From: Xylaria sp. FL1777
Lineage: Eukaryota; Ascomycota; Sordariomycetes; Xylariales; Xylariaceae
Length of the DNA: 64,000 nucleotides
Direction: 5' to 3'
NCBI GenBank assembly: GCA_022578965.1
Contig: MU400562.1
Span: 124,001 to 188,000, forward strand
This document shows, piece by piece, positions 11,863 to 22,291 of the stretch. The first letter of the stretch is position 1, and each line of letters opens with the position of its first letter. The notes below the pieces were generated by a model, which saw only the letters and a list, made by a program, of their open reading frames with translations, did no database searches and was not told the origin of the DNA. The position numbers and the translations under genes are program-made.

Positions 11863-12887
11863 TTACATTCGCAACTTCCGCATCTCATCGACGGACCAAT
11901 ACCGGCGCATGTTCTCGGCACCGAGGGTGCGAACCTCCTGGTCTAGATGGGTCCACAGAACGGTCCCCCAAGTACTACGGTAGTCGAGGTTAGTAGTTAC
12001 CAAAGATGCGCGAGGTCAGGAGGGTTCCGCAGCCGTTGGAATCATCCAAAAGTTGAGTCGCGCCTGGGAAGGAGCCTTTCCCACTGTGAACGTGACCGGA
12101 ACGGCGAGAATACGATGCGGAGAAGAAGCAGTACTCACTCGAGCTGGGCCTTGAGCGTCCCCATCTGTAACTCCGTCTCGCCGGAGAGACACCGCTGTAA
12201 GTACTCCCTTAGGCCGTCCATGCCCTTGTGGATCTCGACATGCTGCTGTAGGAGCTCGGCGGCCTTCTTCCTCTTGCCCTCGTCGTCGTCGTCGTCCTTC
12301 TCCTCTTTCGCCCCCTCCCGTCGCGACGACCTTGACGCCGCATCGGGCAGATTCCGCTCCCGGCCGGTCCTGAACTCGGGCATGCGCCTCGCGAGCTCGG
12401 GAAAGATGTAGCGCTCCTCGATGGAGTGGTGCAGCTCGAGGTGCGAGATGAACTCCAGCCCGGTGTTGACGAAGGCCCGGATCGACAGCCCCTGGGCGCG
12501 ACGGCCGCTCGATGCCGACGTGTATAGTAGGTTCCACGACGACCGGAAGTGGTTGTGGAAGGCGTCCATGTGCTCGGCCAGGCGGTTGTACTCTTTGAAC
12601 TCGTAGGCGCTCAGGGGCGGGAGCTTGGGTTCGCTGTGGGAGGAGGAGGGCTTCGCACTCGGCGCTGCGGCAGCCGAGGCGGAGGCGGAGGCGGAGGTGG
12701 CGGAGGTGGATGCGGAGGACATGTTGGATGCCGCCGAGGTGTTGAGGGTGCGGGAGAGGGAGATGGCGCAAGAGTCGAGAGCGTTCGGCGCGGGGACGGC
12801 GGTGCGGGGTTGTCGGGAAGGGGGGGTATGCGTACCGGTACTTCTGATGACGGCCCTGGCTATGAGAGTCGTGATGGTGCGGCGCAT
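11863..12887 (-). CDS. hemerythrin-like HHE cation-binding protein
   Basis: Exons are 12887-12139 and 11974-11863, joined in phase 2, 286 residues. After a basic N-terminus (about 1-25, possibly a targeting peptide) and a long Ser/Ala low-complexity region (about 50-85), a four-helix HHE domain begins near residue 92. Likely iron ligands are in AEHMDAFHNHF (His106, His111, His113), SHLELHHSIEERYIFPEL (His153-154, Glu157-158), LLQQHVEIHKG, and the last exon's WTHLDQEV. The second exon ends in RRYWSVDEMRKL, a usual fungal hemerythrin tail. An acidic/basic insert (KEEKDDDDDEGKRKK) separates helices 3 and 4. Family members bind a diiron centre and sense or store oxygen, NO or iron. The exact role here is unknown. 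Confidence 0.9.
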
Positions 12888-13595
12888 GCTCGTAAGATGT
12901 CTATCTAAATCAGGGCTGTGGTGTGCTCTATTGGTGGCGGCTTGCTCTTATATACGGCATACACGGATGCATTAGATACCTAGACTTACGGGCACTTACA
13001 TTCGCACACAGTCTCCAATCTAGACTAATACCTGACCTACCTACCCATGTATAGTGCTATATCCTAACTAAGCATGTGGTAGAGGTTTTTCGCATGGAGA
13101 ATTCGTGCTATGTCAGCCATTGGAAATCGGAAAAAATACGGGCAATAATAGGTGGCTAAGCCTAAGTACCAAGCTAAAGACCGCTCGCGCGCGCTTGTTA
13201 GTCATCCTCGCTTTCGTTGCATAGCGAAGGGCGGTAGGTACCTACTAATTATGCAAACCTTGGAAGGTAAAGCTGCACTGGTACTACCTCGGTACACACT
13301 TTCCAAGTTATAATGAGAGGACGGAAATTGTACAGTACCGTACCGAACACTTAAACAGAAAGAAAGTGCACGCGACTAATATAAGATCCATCTTGACTTA
13401 GATAAGTACCTACCTAGTACCTCTACCATGCATGGTCTTTCATCCAACTCCCAACTCCCTTATATTTTACCCTTTTGTCCTTCACCTGCACCTCCTACTG
13501 GTGATTTTGCATTGCTGTCGCTTGTTTGCTCGCTGGTCCTTTCATACCTCATCTAATCGTCATCTATCTGCGCAACTCGCTTGCATCTGGCCAAC

Positions 13596-13636
13596 CCTGT
13601 CCGTCCATCCGTCCGCCCACCCGTCCACCCATCCGC
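13596..13636 (+). repeat. imperfect CCGTCCATC/CCGCCCACC repeat
   Basis: This is a run of imperfect CCGTCCATCCGTCC-like units. It is pyrimidine-rich and sits just before a possible small reading frame, like a fungal 5' leader. Confidence 0.7.
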
Positions 13637-13649
13637 TCTCCTCGCCATC

Positions 13650-13781
13650 ATGGCTGAGAAAGTGACAAGGCGTCTTTCTAGGCCTTTTAGTACAAACATA
13701 AGACAGCCCCACAGGGGGGAAGCAAGCACGTGCGGCATCCCGTCTGATCAGTCGATAGAGACAGGCGTCCTACTGGTCTAG
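13650..13781 (+). CDS. possible 43-residue open reading frame
   Basis: An ATG in a good context (CCATCATGG) follows a pyrimidine-rich leader and opens a 43-codon frame starting MAEKVTRRLSRPFST, with a basic, Ser-rich N-terminus. There is no homology I recognise. It could be the first exon of a spliced gene or chance. It is reported because the leader looks like that of expressed fungal genes. Confidence 0.2.
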   Translation: MAEKVTRRLSRPFSTNIRQPHRGEASTCGIPSDQSIETGVLLV

Positions 13782-15106
13782 CGAGCACAGGAAAAAGAAG
13801 CGAACCTTAGGCAAGGGAGAGAGAGAGAGCCAAGAAAAAGCGGGCTGTTCCATCTACTCTTCTTATGCTCATTAGAGGGGACTGAGAGCATGACTTGCCC
13901 GATAGCATACGCCACGTGTTTGATATTGGCCCGCTCACCGTTTGGACGACGAGAGCAGAAACAAGAGCCCGACGGCAAGCTGCAGATTTCTGCACCGCGC
14001 CGGCGTCGAGATCGGCTGGGTTACCCGTGAGATGGCCCTCCTTACTCACGTAAGGGGCCGACGATCGGGCCTTTTCCTCGCTGCACACCCCGCGGTGCCG
14101 GAGTCTCTTCTCTGCATCTTGTTAGAGACAGATACCGGGTTCCTGGTCCCCAAGTCCATTTTATTTTCTGCACATGTGGAGCCGTGGCATCACAAGCTGC
14201 GTTTCCGCCTGCGAGATGGCGTTGTGAGACGCGGCCATTGCCTTTGGTTGGCTGCTTGGCTTTCCTCCCCATGTGGCGCCATCTCCGTTTTCCTGCCTGC
14301 TATGCTGAGTAGCGCTGTATTATATTAGTGATCATGTTGCATAGGACTGGTTCCCAATCGCACCATGTCGAGGTGACATATCATTGTAGGACCCTAATCT
14401 AAACTACCAGGTTGAGGCAGTTTCAGGGCCCTGCTGACGAACGACGACTGTCGCATGGTTTCTGATAGCCATCCGTGTTGCATGTCTAAATGATGAACGT
14501 GTGGCACAGATGCAATGAACACCGACTTCGGTAACACGAAGACAATGTTATTCACCAACCGTCATGCAGAACAACGTTACACCAATTCTTGTACCAGCGT
14601 CGGTTGGGCACGAAAATGATACAGGACGTATCATTCATACATGCTCATCTCAACCACAACACTCTACGAGTTGTATCTCCACGCCAAAACGCAATCGTAG
14701 TCACCACTACGTCAACGCGAGCAAAATGGGAAGACCAACAGCGTCGAAGAGCTTTTGCAGAATGGTGACGCCTGCGGCGTCAGAAGGCGCCGAAATTGAT
14801 GACTCCGCAGACATCAGAGACAGACGCTCGACGCTCTGGACACGTGATACTTCTACACTCCTGGACAGGTTCTTTGCCTGGCCACGGACCTAGCTATTCT
14901 ATCCTCGTTTAGAGAATAAGACATAAAGGAAGAAGGAATAGCCGGCCTCGGCTGAGGCTGGGTAAGGTACTTTGGTGTATATATAGCGTTAGTGTCCCCC
15001 GCCTTGCTCCCATTGAAGTTGGAACGGCAACAGACCTTCAGCACTTTGAAAGACTATTGCTAAGTAGGCTATACTCCTCAAGCCCTTATTCAGGCCTTTG
15101 TTATAT

Positions 15107-15979
15107 ATGACTTCCCCCTTTGATCCCCAGCTGGGGACGTATTCTCATGTCAACGGTCATCCTGCTGACCTTCTCGACCGCCTTGCCGTGTCGGAGCTGT
15201 GCAAAGGATGGCCGGTCTACCGAGATGCATCAGAGTGGAAGAATTTCCGCTCGCTCTTCTGCGAGGATGCGTTCGTTTGGACGAGTAAGTCGGTCCCTGG
15301 CCCCTAGACTATACCACTAAACCTCTCATATCCATGTTTTGCGCGACGCTGACATCTTCACTATCCAGCTTGGAGCAAACGTCAATCTATCGACAGCTTC
15401 ATCCAAGTATCGAAGGAAGGCAAGGCCCGCGGCGACTTCATCATGCACCGCGAGTGCGGCACATGCGTGGACCTCAACCCGCACACACGCCGCGCCGTCG
15501 GCAAGATGAAGGCCACGATAACGCAGCGTTTCGTCATCCCAGGGGATCTGAAGCGCGGCGTCGAGCCCGTGGTCTTTGACGTCGACTGCGACTGCCGCTT
15601 CCACTTCTTCTGCCTCGAGCAGCCTGCCGAACATCCTGGTGGCATTCCGCAATGGAAGGTTCGTTACGTCAAGCTCATTTACGACAAGGACAAGATCGTC
15701 CCCGTAGACGGCAAAACCGCTCCAACTTTCTCCAGAGACACCTTACGACGGTGTCCCGAGGGGTACCGGTACCTAGGCGCCGCGCAGCGCATGCTTGGGC
15801 ATGACGTCGACGAGCTCCTACCGACCATCCAGGGCGCGGAGAAAGGGGCTTCTCACCGCTCGTGGCTGGGTATGTACGAGAAAATGAGTCAGTGGCTAGG
15901 TGGCGATGAAGACATCGACCTCTCGTCTCCTACATCTAATGACAATAGTATTAGTGGCAATGGGAGACTGCACCTTTGA
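15107..15979 (+). CDS. SnoaL/NTF2-like domain protein
   Basis: Exons are 15107-15284 and 15369-15979, phase 1, 262 residues. The N-terminal half reads like a SnoaL-like (NTF2 superfamily) cone-shaped alpha+beta domain. [20 protein letters not shown] is followed by [30 protein letters not shown], then [12 protein letters not shown] and beta strands ([46 protein letters not shown]). The tail (about 185-262) carries [17 protein letters not shown] and a Ser/Asn-rich end. Such fungal proteins are annotated as SnoaL-like or hypothetical. Members include isomerases, hydratases and non-enzymes. No catalytic claim can be made. The first ATG of the frame was taken, shortly after a TATATA stretch. Confidence 0.8.
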
Positions 15980-17957
15980 TGACGGGAATAGCAATGTCTC
16001 TCATATGAATTCGCTTCGTTAAGAAGCATATCGATACCCTACCACTCCGCCTGCATGTTAAAATCATTCTAGGGTACAAACAACAAAAGCTGGTGTATAT
16101 GAGTCTGCTTTGCGTGAATTAGATAAAATGAGAAGGGGTCCCGGGCTAAACTCGATTACATTAAAATAGGGAAATAGAGGAGACGGCTTATCAAGTATGT
16201 TTTCTGCTTGTTCGAGCAAGAGCCCACGTACGGGGCTCTCCGGGGGGGTTAATCCAGCTCAAGCTCGGAGTCCAATACCGTGACCAAGTGACACAACTTG
16301 TAATCATAGATTACTACCCTGGCGATGCCAGGAGTGCAATCATTAGTAGTGACACGTACAATAGTGGAAGTTAAGTTACTGGTGAAATATCTATATCCTT
16401 TTCCATTCATGCATTGGTTAGTCTCATAATCCCAGGATCGATACTCATGAAAGGAGAGTGTGTGGTTAACAAGAGTACAGCAGCTCAAGCACTGGAACCA
16501 TAGTCCTTATAGATATATTCGTATGATGTAATTTCGCAGTAGGTTTGATTGAGGTTGCATCCTAGCTAAGGTACATGTGCACTTCCTAGAGCTGGACTAT
16601 CTGTGTCTCGTCTTCGCTCTAGGATCTGCGAGCACTCCATTACAATAGTCTCTCCCTACCCCGTCGATTATGTTGCTGTCGCCCTTTCTTTGCATTTTAA
16701 TAGCTCCCGAATGGATGGCTAAACACATGAGGAGAGGGTAAGCCCGTCACGGCGTTCACAGTAATTTAGATGGTGCTAGTCATGGGCTGAAGTTGATATG
16801 AGCGCGAGGAGGCCCATGTCAGACTAAGTAAGCTCACCGGCTCGGACCAGAAAGAACGTCGTTCTTGGGGATTTTACAGTAGCTATCATGTGTTTATGAA
16901 GTGCACGCAGCTGATCTAGACTCCTTATTCTGATTAATTAGAGGCAATATGCGCGGCCAGTAATAAAAGCTTTCACGCAAAACGACACAGGCGGCACGAT
17001 GAGGGATAGCAGTCAAATGTGAGATGTGAGATGTAATAGGCTCCGAAGCGCAGACCTGTAAGACCAATCGCCGGGAGTTAGACCAGATGTCTGCACTGTA
17101 AAGGTTCTCCTCTAGAGAGGCGGGCGTCAATTCCATTCCCAAATCTCCGCTACAAACTATGGCTAGGTAGTCCGCGAACTACGCAAGGCAACCAGGGTAT
17201 ATACTGACTGCACGTTAAGTGATACCTGTGAGCCTGCCCGTTTAGAATCATCATACGAGTGTTCCTGTCGTGCTCGAAATGTTAGTCGGGCCGAGGGAAG
17301 CTAATGAAGAGGTTTTTTTAATAATTCTCAACCGTGAAAGCTGCCTTGTTCTTGAAGCAATGGGTGATGAGTGGCTTGGAAATGAGGAGACACTCATATG
17401 AGCTCTTGGGTGGTATCACCACCACATGCGAGGGCGGTTGATGGGCGATTAAGAGAAACCTGCCAACCGAGGTGTCCTTCAGCCACGTGCAAAAGCGTGG
17501 AGCACCTCGGCTATCTCACCATGAACCATGATGTTCACCTACATCAAGCTGTCTATGAAGCAATCAGAGTTCGCAGTCAAGCCTGCAGTCCACCGTTCCC
17601 AAGATAGCCTGTGACTTGGCACCGCCCAACCCTATATTTATTTTAAGGCTCACCACGAATACTAGCGACAAGATCATCTGTGCTACACTATGGCTATTAT
17701 AGATCGGAGTCGAGCTGTTTCAAAGTTTGATTGCCTATAGAAGTTGTCGGTATATAAGTGGTGAGGGGTGAAAGAAGCAGTAGGGAGAGGGAAAATAAGG
17801 GAAGGAAAGATAGAGAATAGACTACAACTGATCTTATTCTTATCATTGTATCTTACCGAAAAGCTATTCCATAGGTAGATACCTGCATACTCCCTTGTTT
17901 GCACAAAACCCCCTGCCAGCACCTACATTCTGTCACCGGCGCTTCCGAAGGGCGAAG
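15980..17957. other. gene-poor stretch with one possible coding remnant
   Basis: Apart from the minus-strand fragment at 16249-16509, I see no coding potential. Sequence composition is mixed, without tandem repeats. Confidence 0.5.
16249..16509 (-). pseudogene. possible remnant of a cysteine-containing protein
   Basis: A minus frame of 86 codons with no stop reads like real protein: FQCLSCCTLVNHT, then YRSWDYETNQCMNGKGYRYF, then NDCTPGIARVVIYDYKLC and an acidic end. Cysteines are regularly spaced. There is no ATG near its beginning and the frame is closed by TAA just upstream. It is therefore either an internal or last exon of an unseen gene, or a decayed copy. I do not recognise the family. 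Confidence 0.3.
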
Positions 17958-18404
17958 ATGGCGAACGGAGACCCAATCTCGCTAGAGATCATTGTCAATG
18001 TCGTGTTTGGGCTAGTAGCCTGCCTCATGTCTGCAGGCGGTATTTATGCGACTATCCGTGCTGGACATACGCAGCGCTACGAAGTCTTAGACTTAGAACG
18101 TACGTACTAGATAATGCCCTCGTACTCACTATACCACGCTCAAGTCGGCACAATGCCGCGTTATTCACCTTCCCATAGCTTCATAAGTCCCGAGAAGTTG
18201 TTAACGGAAGAATTATCTCTGCTAATCCGGCCTATCATTTATGCAGGCGGCCTCACCCTCCAACATCAGCAGACCACTCGCCTCCTACTCCAAGAGACCC
18301 TTCAATCCTTGGAGACCTTTGAACTCGACTATAGAAGCCATCAGGCGCCACATCTAACCATAGTTGATGATAGAGGCTACAACTTTGCGCCTCGACAACG
18401 GTGA
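17958..18404 (+). CDS. small hypothetical protein with N-terminal membrane segment
   Basis: Exons are 17958-18099 and 18247-18404, joined in phase 1 (donor GTACGT, acceptor TGCAG), 99 residues. The N-terminus carries one hydrophobic segment (about residues 8-30, IIVNVVFGLVACLMSAGGIY), followed by a short basic region. The second exon is a Gln/Leu-rich helix (LQHQQTTRLLLQETLQSLETF) and a polar tail. Hence it is probably a single-pass membrane protein with a cytosolic helical tail. Similar small, lineage-specific proteins are common in filamentous ascomycetes, but none has a known role. The frame agreement across the 147-nt intron supports the model. Confidence 0.5.
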
Positions 18405-19257
18405 TTTCAGTAAAGTATCCCCTAATTACGCGCTCGTGGGGCCAGGTCGAAATGGGGCGAAACAATTTGTATCAGCGGCATTGGAAAGACTCGTCTATGT
18501 ATTCGGACGAGGTCAAAATATTTTTTTGGCAGAGAACAGCACGTTGTTCTATTACTAGCTGCTCGTGCGTTCTGAATATGACAAGCGCTTGAACAAGGAC
18601 TTAGTGAATACACTCAGATTACATCAATCTTCCATGGCACAAGTACGGACTCTGTATGGTCACTCGAAAGCCTTCAGGCCACCATGTACGACTCTATCGG
18701 CCCTCTGCATTTACGACGGCTGTTGATGTGTCCTAGATAGGCGAGGACTAGTAGCCTCGTCGAACCAGTCCATACTGGACACCGAGACCTGCAATTCATA
18801 ATATTCAGCACGTACGACTTCGTGTTCAGTGCTTACGAATATCATACTCGGCGTGTACGACTCCGCGTAAACCTTCTAGTCGCGTAGATCTTCCGTACAA
18901 CAATTGAATCTGGTTTCGTGACATTGGTAGATGTGGACGTAGATATTAACAAGAAGAAGAAAAAAGGAGAAAATAATACGACGTCATAACCAAGTAGCCT
19001 CAGTCTATTGCACATAAGAGTGGTGGTAGAGAAGCGAGAACAACAACAAGAACATCCCAATACACCAACCCATATACCAAATGATATAGAAGATTAGAAG
19101 GGGTAAAGGTGGGAACGGGTATCTACATGTAGTTGACATATGCTAAAATTAGTTGAAAGCCCAATTGATGACCCTGATCTGCGATTCTAGAAATTCGATG
19201 ATAGCCTAACACCTTCCACCAAATATCATCACTCGCTGACTTCAATCTGTATTGTCT
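18405..19257. other. intergenic stretch
   Basis: No gene was seen. The motif TACGACT recurs three times between 18690 and 18860 in a loose array. Confidence 0.5.
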
Positions 19258-20425
19258 TCACTTCCATTCCAATATCCTCTTCCACCCTTCCGCCATATCT
19301 CGGACCGTTGTGCAAATGAACGAAAGCATGCCATATTGCCGAATGGGAACCGTGTCCCACAGGACATAGGCACACTGGTGGGGGACCGCATTGTCGTCCA
19401 CGAGGACCCATGCTTCGCGGGGCAAATGGCCGTGACTTGCTTTCCATGCGATGAATGGCCTGGCATCTCCATCTCCGTTATCATGGCGTGGCTCCGGTGC
19501 CTTGAATCTCGTCTCCGCTATAGTTGTCCAAGATTTCGTCGCTTCCGCCGTCGCTTTCGCATGACTTGGTTAGAGCTTCGTGAAGTTGCACTTGGCCGGA
19601 ATCGAAGGTTAACTTTAGAAGGGCCTGTTGGTCCTCGTACGATGTCACCTGTTCTAGCCCGTGAATGAACCGAAGACCCTGCGATATCCAGCCTTGATTC
19701 CATTAGTTCTCGGGGCCGTTGGTGATGTAGTCGATGCTGAGCTCTCCAAACTCGATGTTATGGGCGAGTACATGGCGAGACGCAGACGCCCGGGAGAATC
19801 CCTTTTCTATATAGTCGTGGACACAGCCAAGCTGCTCGTTAACCCAGGGTGGGGGTCTAGACAGAAACATATCGACCTGCTCATCTTCGAAGGTACCCAA
19901 CACTTGTGTTGAGTCGTCTCGAAAGAGTCTCATGAACAGCTCAACACGGTAGAAGGCAAGATAGAAACGAAATCGCCCCGTCGGGGAGAGGACGAGGCTA
20001 TCTGCTTGCCCGTGGCCGTGGTCTGGAATATGACTAAGCACGAGAGACCAAGCGTCGGATGCAAATGCGTCAACAAAGTTCTTGACTAGGTCGTGCGTGT
20101 CTCCCATCTCGATCAAGCCGCTCAAAGGAATGTCGAGTAATCGTTGTGGCAGGACGGCTGGCTCATTGTACAGGGTATCGAGCAGTTTCTGGATGGACGA
20201 GCGTGTGCGAGTCATACGTGATGCCTCAAATAGTGCGATGGAATAAGGGAGTAGCGCTTGGCCGATCTGACAATGTAAAATGTCGAGTGCCAGGCTTGGG
20301 CTTTCTTTGTACGACGAATAGAAGTGTCGACATGTGAGAATAGAGGGGAGAAGGCAGTGAATGTGGTCAAACTTTTGGAATATGCAAGCAACGACTTCAC
20401 ATGGTAGCCTTGTGATGGTAGGCAT
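19258..20425 (-). pseudogene. F-box-like gene interrupted by stop and frameshift
   Basis: The minus frame from ATG 20425 starts MPTITRLPCEVVACIFQKF, an F-box-like N-terminus (LPxEV..IF..., then C..H). It runs for 240 residues and ends at TAA 19705-19703. The same frame continues at once with 73 protein-like codons (WNQGWISQGLRFIHGLEQ...) to TGA at 19483. A frame shifted by one base then carries a further convincing stretch ending LSFICTTVRDMAEGWKRI at TGA 19260-19258. The three pieces read as one protein of about 390 residues broken by a nonsense codon and a one-base shift. F-box proteins are usually substrate adaptors of SCF ubiquitin ligases. An alternative is intron removal around the TAA (a weak GTTTGG donor and an ATCGCAG acceptor exist), but the sequence across it looks coding. 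Confidence 0.65.
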
Positions 20426-20705
20426 AATGTATGTGTTTGAAAGCCTGAATAGGGGATGCGAGGGTGAGTTTGAACAAAATGAAATAATGAAATGGAGATG
20501 AGATGAGATGCGGTGAGGTGAGGTGAAAAATATTGGATATGTATTCCAAAGGTCGGCCTTCAACATTCCATTGACCAGATATCGATTCCATTTCATTACT
20601 TCAGTGGCATTAACTATCTTCATAAAACCTAACCATTGGCGACATCCCCATCACACGAGAATTTCAGCGAACAGCTGCGCCTCCATCCTCGACCCCCTGT
20701 TCCCA

Positions 20706-22291
20706 TCACGACTGAAACCCAGTGCTAACAACGAAACTCACGTCGTCATTAAACGACGCCTTCGCATCAAAGGTATTAGGCCCGCCATTGCTACCAATAT
20801 ACAAGGTGCCGCTATAGTGGCGCCAATAGCGTGCCGGATAGCTCCATGAGCGCAGAGCATTGGTACCCGTCGCGTCGAGCGCTTCCTGCGAGCAGAACGT
20901 GGCGTCCTGCGCAAACAGCACACTGCCGTCGTTTGCATTCACATGGAGCTGATTGCTCGAGTGTCGTATAAAGCTCCCGGGGGTATCGACGGACTCGAAG
21001 GACAGACAGGCGCTATTGCCTAGACCCACGTGCACGATCCAGCTCGCTGACTGCTGCAACGCGGCAGTGCTGGAGGAGGAGACGACTTGGAGTTGCACGT
21101 TCGTTCCCACGCGGGTGATGTATTTCGTTGTGCAACACGGCGCTGTTGTCGCGCGGAAGGTGACGGTTGAACCAGCACTTATGCCAGGGCCACTCTCAAG
21201 GGCGGCGGCCGCGTAACCGGCAGCAGCAATATTTGCTTGAACAGCATTTTCGGTAGCATCAGAAGGATACCCAGAGGTCATGGCGCCCTCGTAGAACGTG
21301 CCTTGTCCGGCGTTGCTGTTATCGCCACCGACGCCTAAGACGACGGCGCCCTCTTTGCTCATGGGGTTGTAGTTCGGTGTTGGGCGGGCACCGCTGTAAT
21401 ACGTCGACAGGCTTCCGGATTGAGCGTTGCCGCCGCGGATGGCCCACTGATTACCCGAGTTGCCCTTGAGGACTGCAGTCACAAATCGATAGTTGATGCT
21501 CGGATTGTTGGGGTTGCTACCCACACCAGTGTCACCGCCTGACGTATACAGGCCGTTTTCGAGATCGGCCAAAACCCAGGGGCCCGAACCCGCGCCGTAA
21601 CCGTGCGCGGTGCGGTCACCGAAGAAAATGGCCTCCATGTGCCCGTTGCCGGGATCTAGATTGTCGGTTTCTGCGTTGCCGTAGTCGAAGCAGCACCCAT
21701 TATTATAATGCGTACCGTCAAGTACGGCGTATAAGCCCTCTGGGTCATCTCCCGTGGCGGTTCCGCGTGGAGAGTCGTTACGGTAGCCGGTTTTCGGCGG
21801 GATAAACACCCCGTACGCCCTGTTGCCGTTGAGCGTCACGGGGGCACCGATAGCGCTAGCTAAATAGTCATAGCCGCTGGCCTCGGGACCGCTTGCGGCG
21901 CCGCCAGGAGGCGCCTGTGTGAGGTGGTTGCCCTGACCGGACTGATCGTAGATGATGGAGATCACACAAGTTGTCCCGCTACAGAAAGTGTCCTGAACAG
22001 CAGCATTTGCAACTCCACCCGCAGAGAGTGGTTTAATATCAGTTGTTGCGCTATCAGAGCCACGTGTGACCTGTGTCCAGATGTCAGTCTACTTCACGTG
22101 TGTAGCATCATGGAGTTTATCATGTTTACCTGGTACAGAGAGCCGCTATATGAAGCATATAGAGCACGAGTTGTGCTGTGAGCTGCAACACATGGCGTGC
22201 CACCTGATGCGTAGATATCGCAAGGACCAGTGGCAACAACGAGAGAAGCCGTGGCCGTGAGACCAAGGCTAAATAATGAGCGTGTGAACAT
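20706..22291 (-). CDS. abfB: alpha-L-arabinofuranosidase B, GH54 with CBM42
   Basis: Exons are 22291-22130 and 22070-20706, phase 0, 508 residues, the usual length of AbfB. A signal peptide (about residues 1-20, MFTRSLFSLGLTATASLVVA) precedes the GH54 domain beginning GPCDIYASGGTPCVAAHSTT. The domain contains YDQSGQGNHLTQAPPGG, CCFDYGNAE with the vicinal Cys pair, DLENG (Glu225) and GGDNS (Asp304). By context the last two correspond to the nucleophile and acid/base of studied AbfB enzymes. The C-terminal 160 residues form the arabinose-binding CBM42 beta-trefoil (SFESVDTPGSFIRHS; ATFCSQEAL; SFNDDVSF). The enzyme is secreted and removes arabinose side chains from arabinoxylan and arabinan. It lies next to the broken F-box-like gene and a large AT-rich stretch. 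Confidence 0.96.

Larger units (their letters stand above)
12888..15106. other. gene-poor stretch with motif clusters
   Basis: This is the promoter side of the hemerythrin-like gene, with TACCTACC-type units near 13028-13050, 13232-13292 and 13407-13421. A CCRTCCA-type pyrimidine repeat lies at 13596-13636. A possible 43-codon frame is listed separately. Several other open frames (13807-14330, 14564-14893) have no protein character. Confidence 0.5.

Noticed and set aside
12016..12908. Several long open frames on both strands over the hemerythrin-like gene
   Set aside because: They are shadows caused by high GC and Ser/Ala low complexity. Only one frame carries the HHE motifs and splices correctly.
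13807..14330. Overlapping open frames on both strands of 66 to 128 codons
   Set aside because: No domain character. Several frames are open at once in a GC-balanced region, which points to chance.
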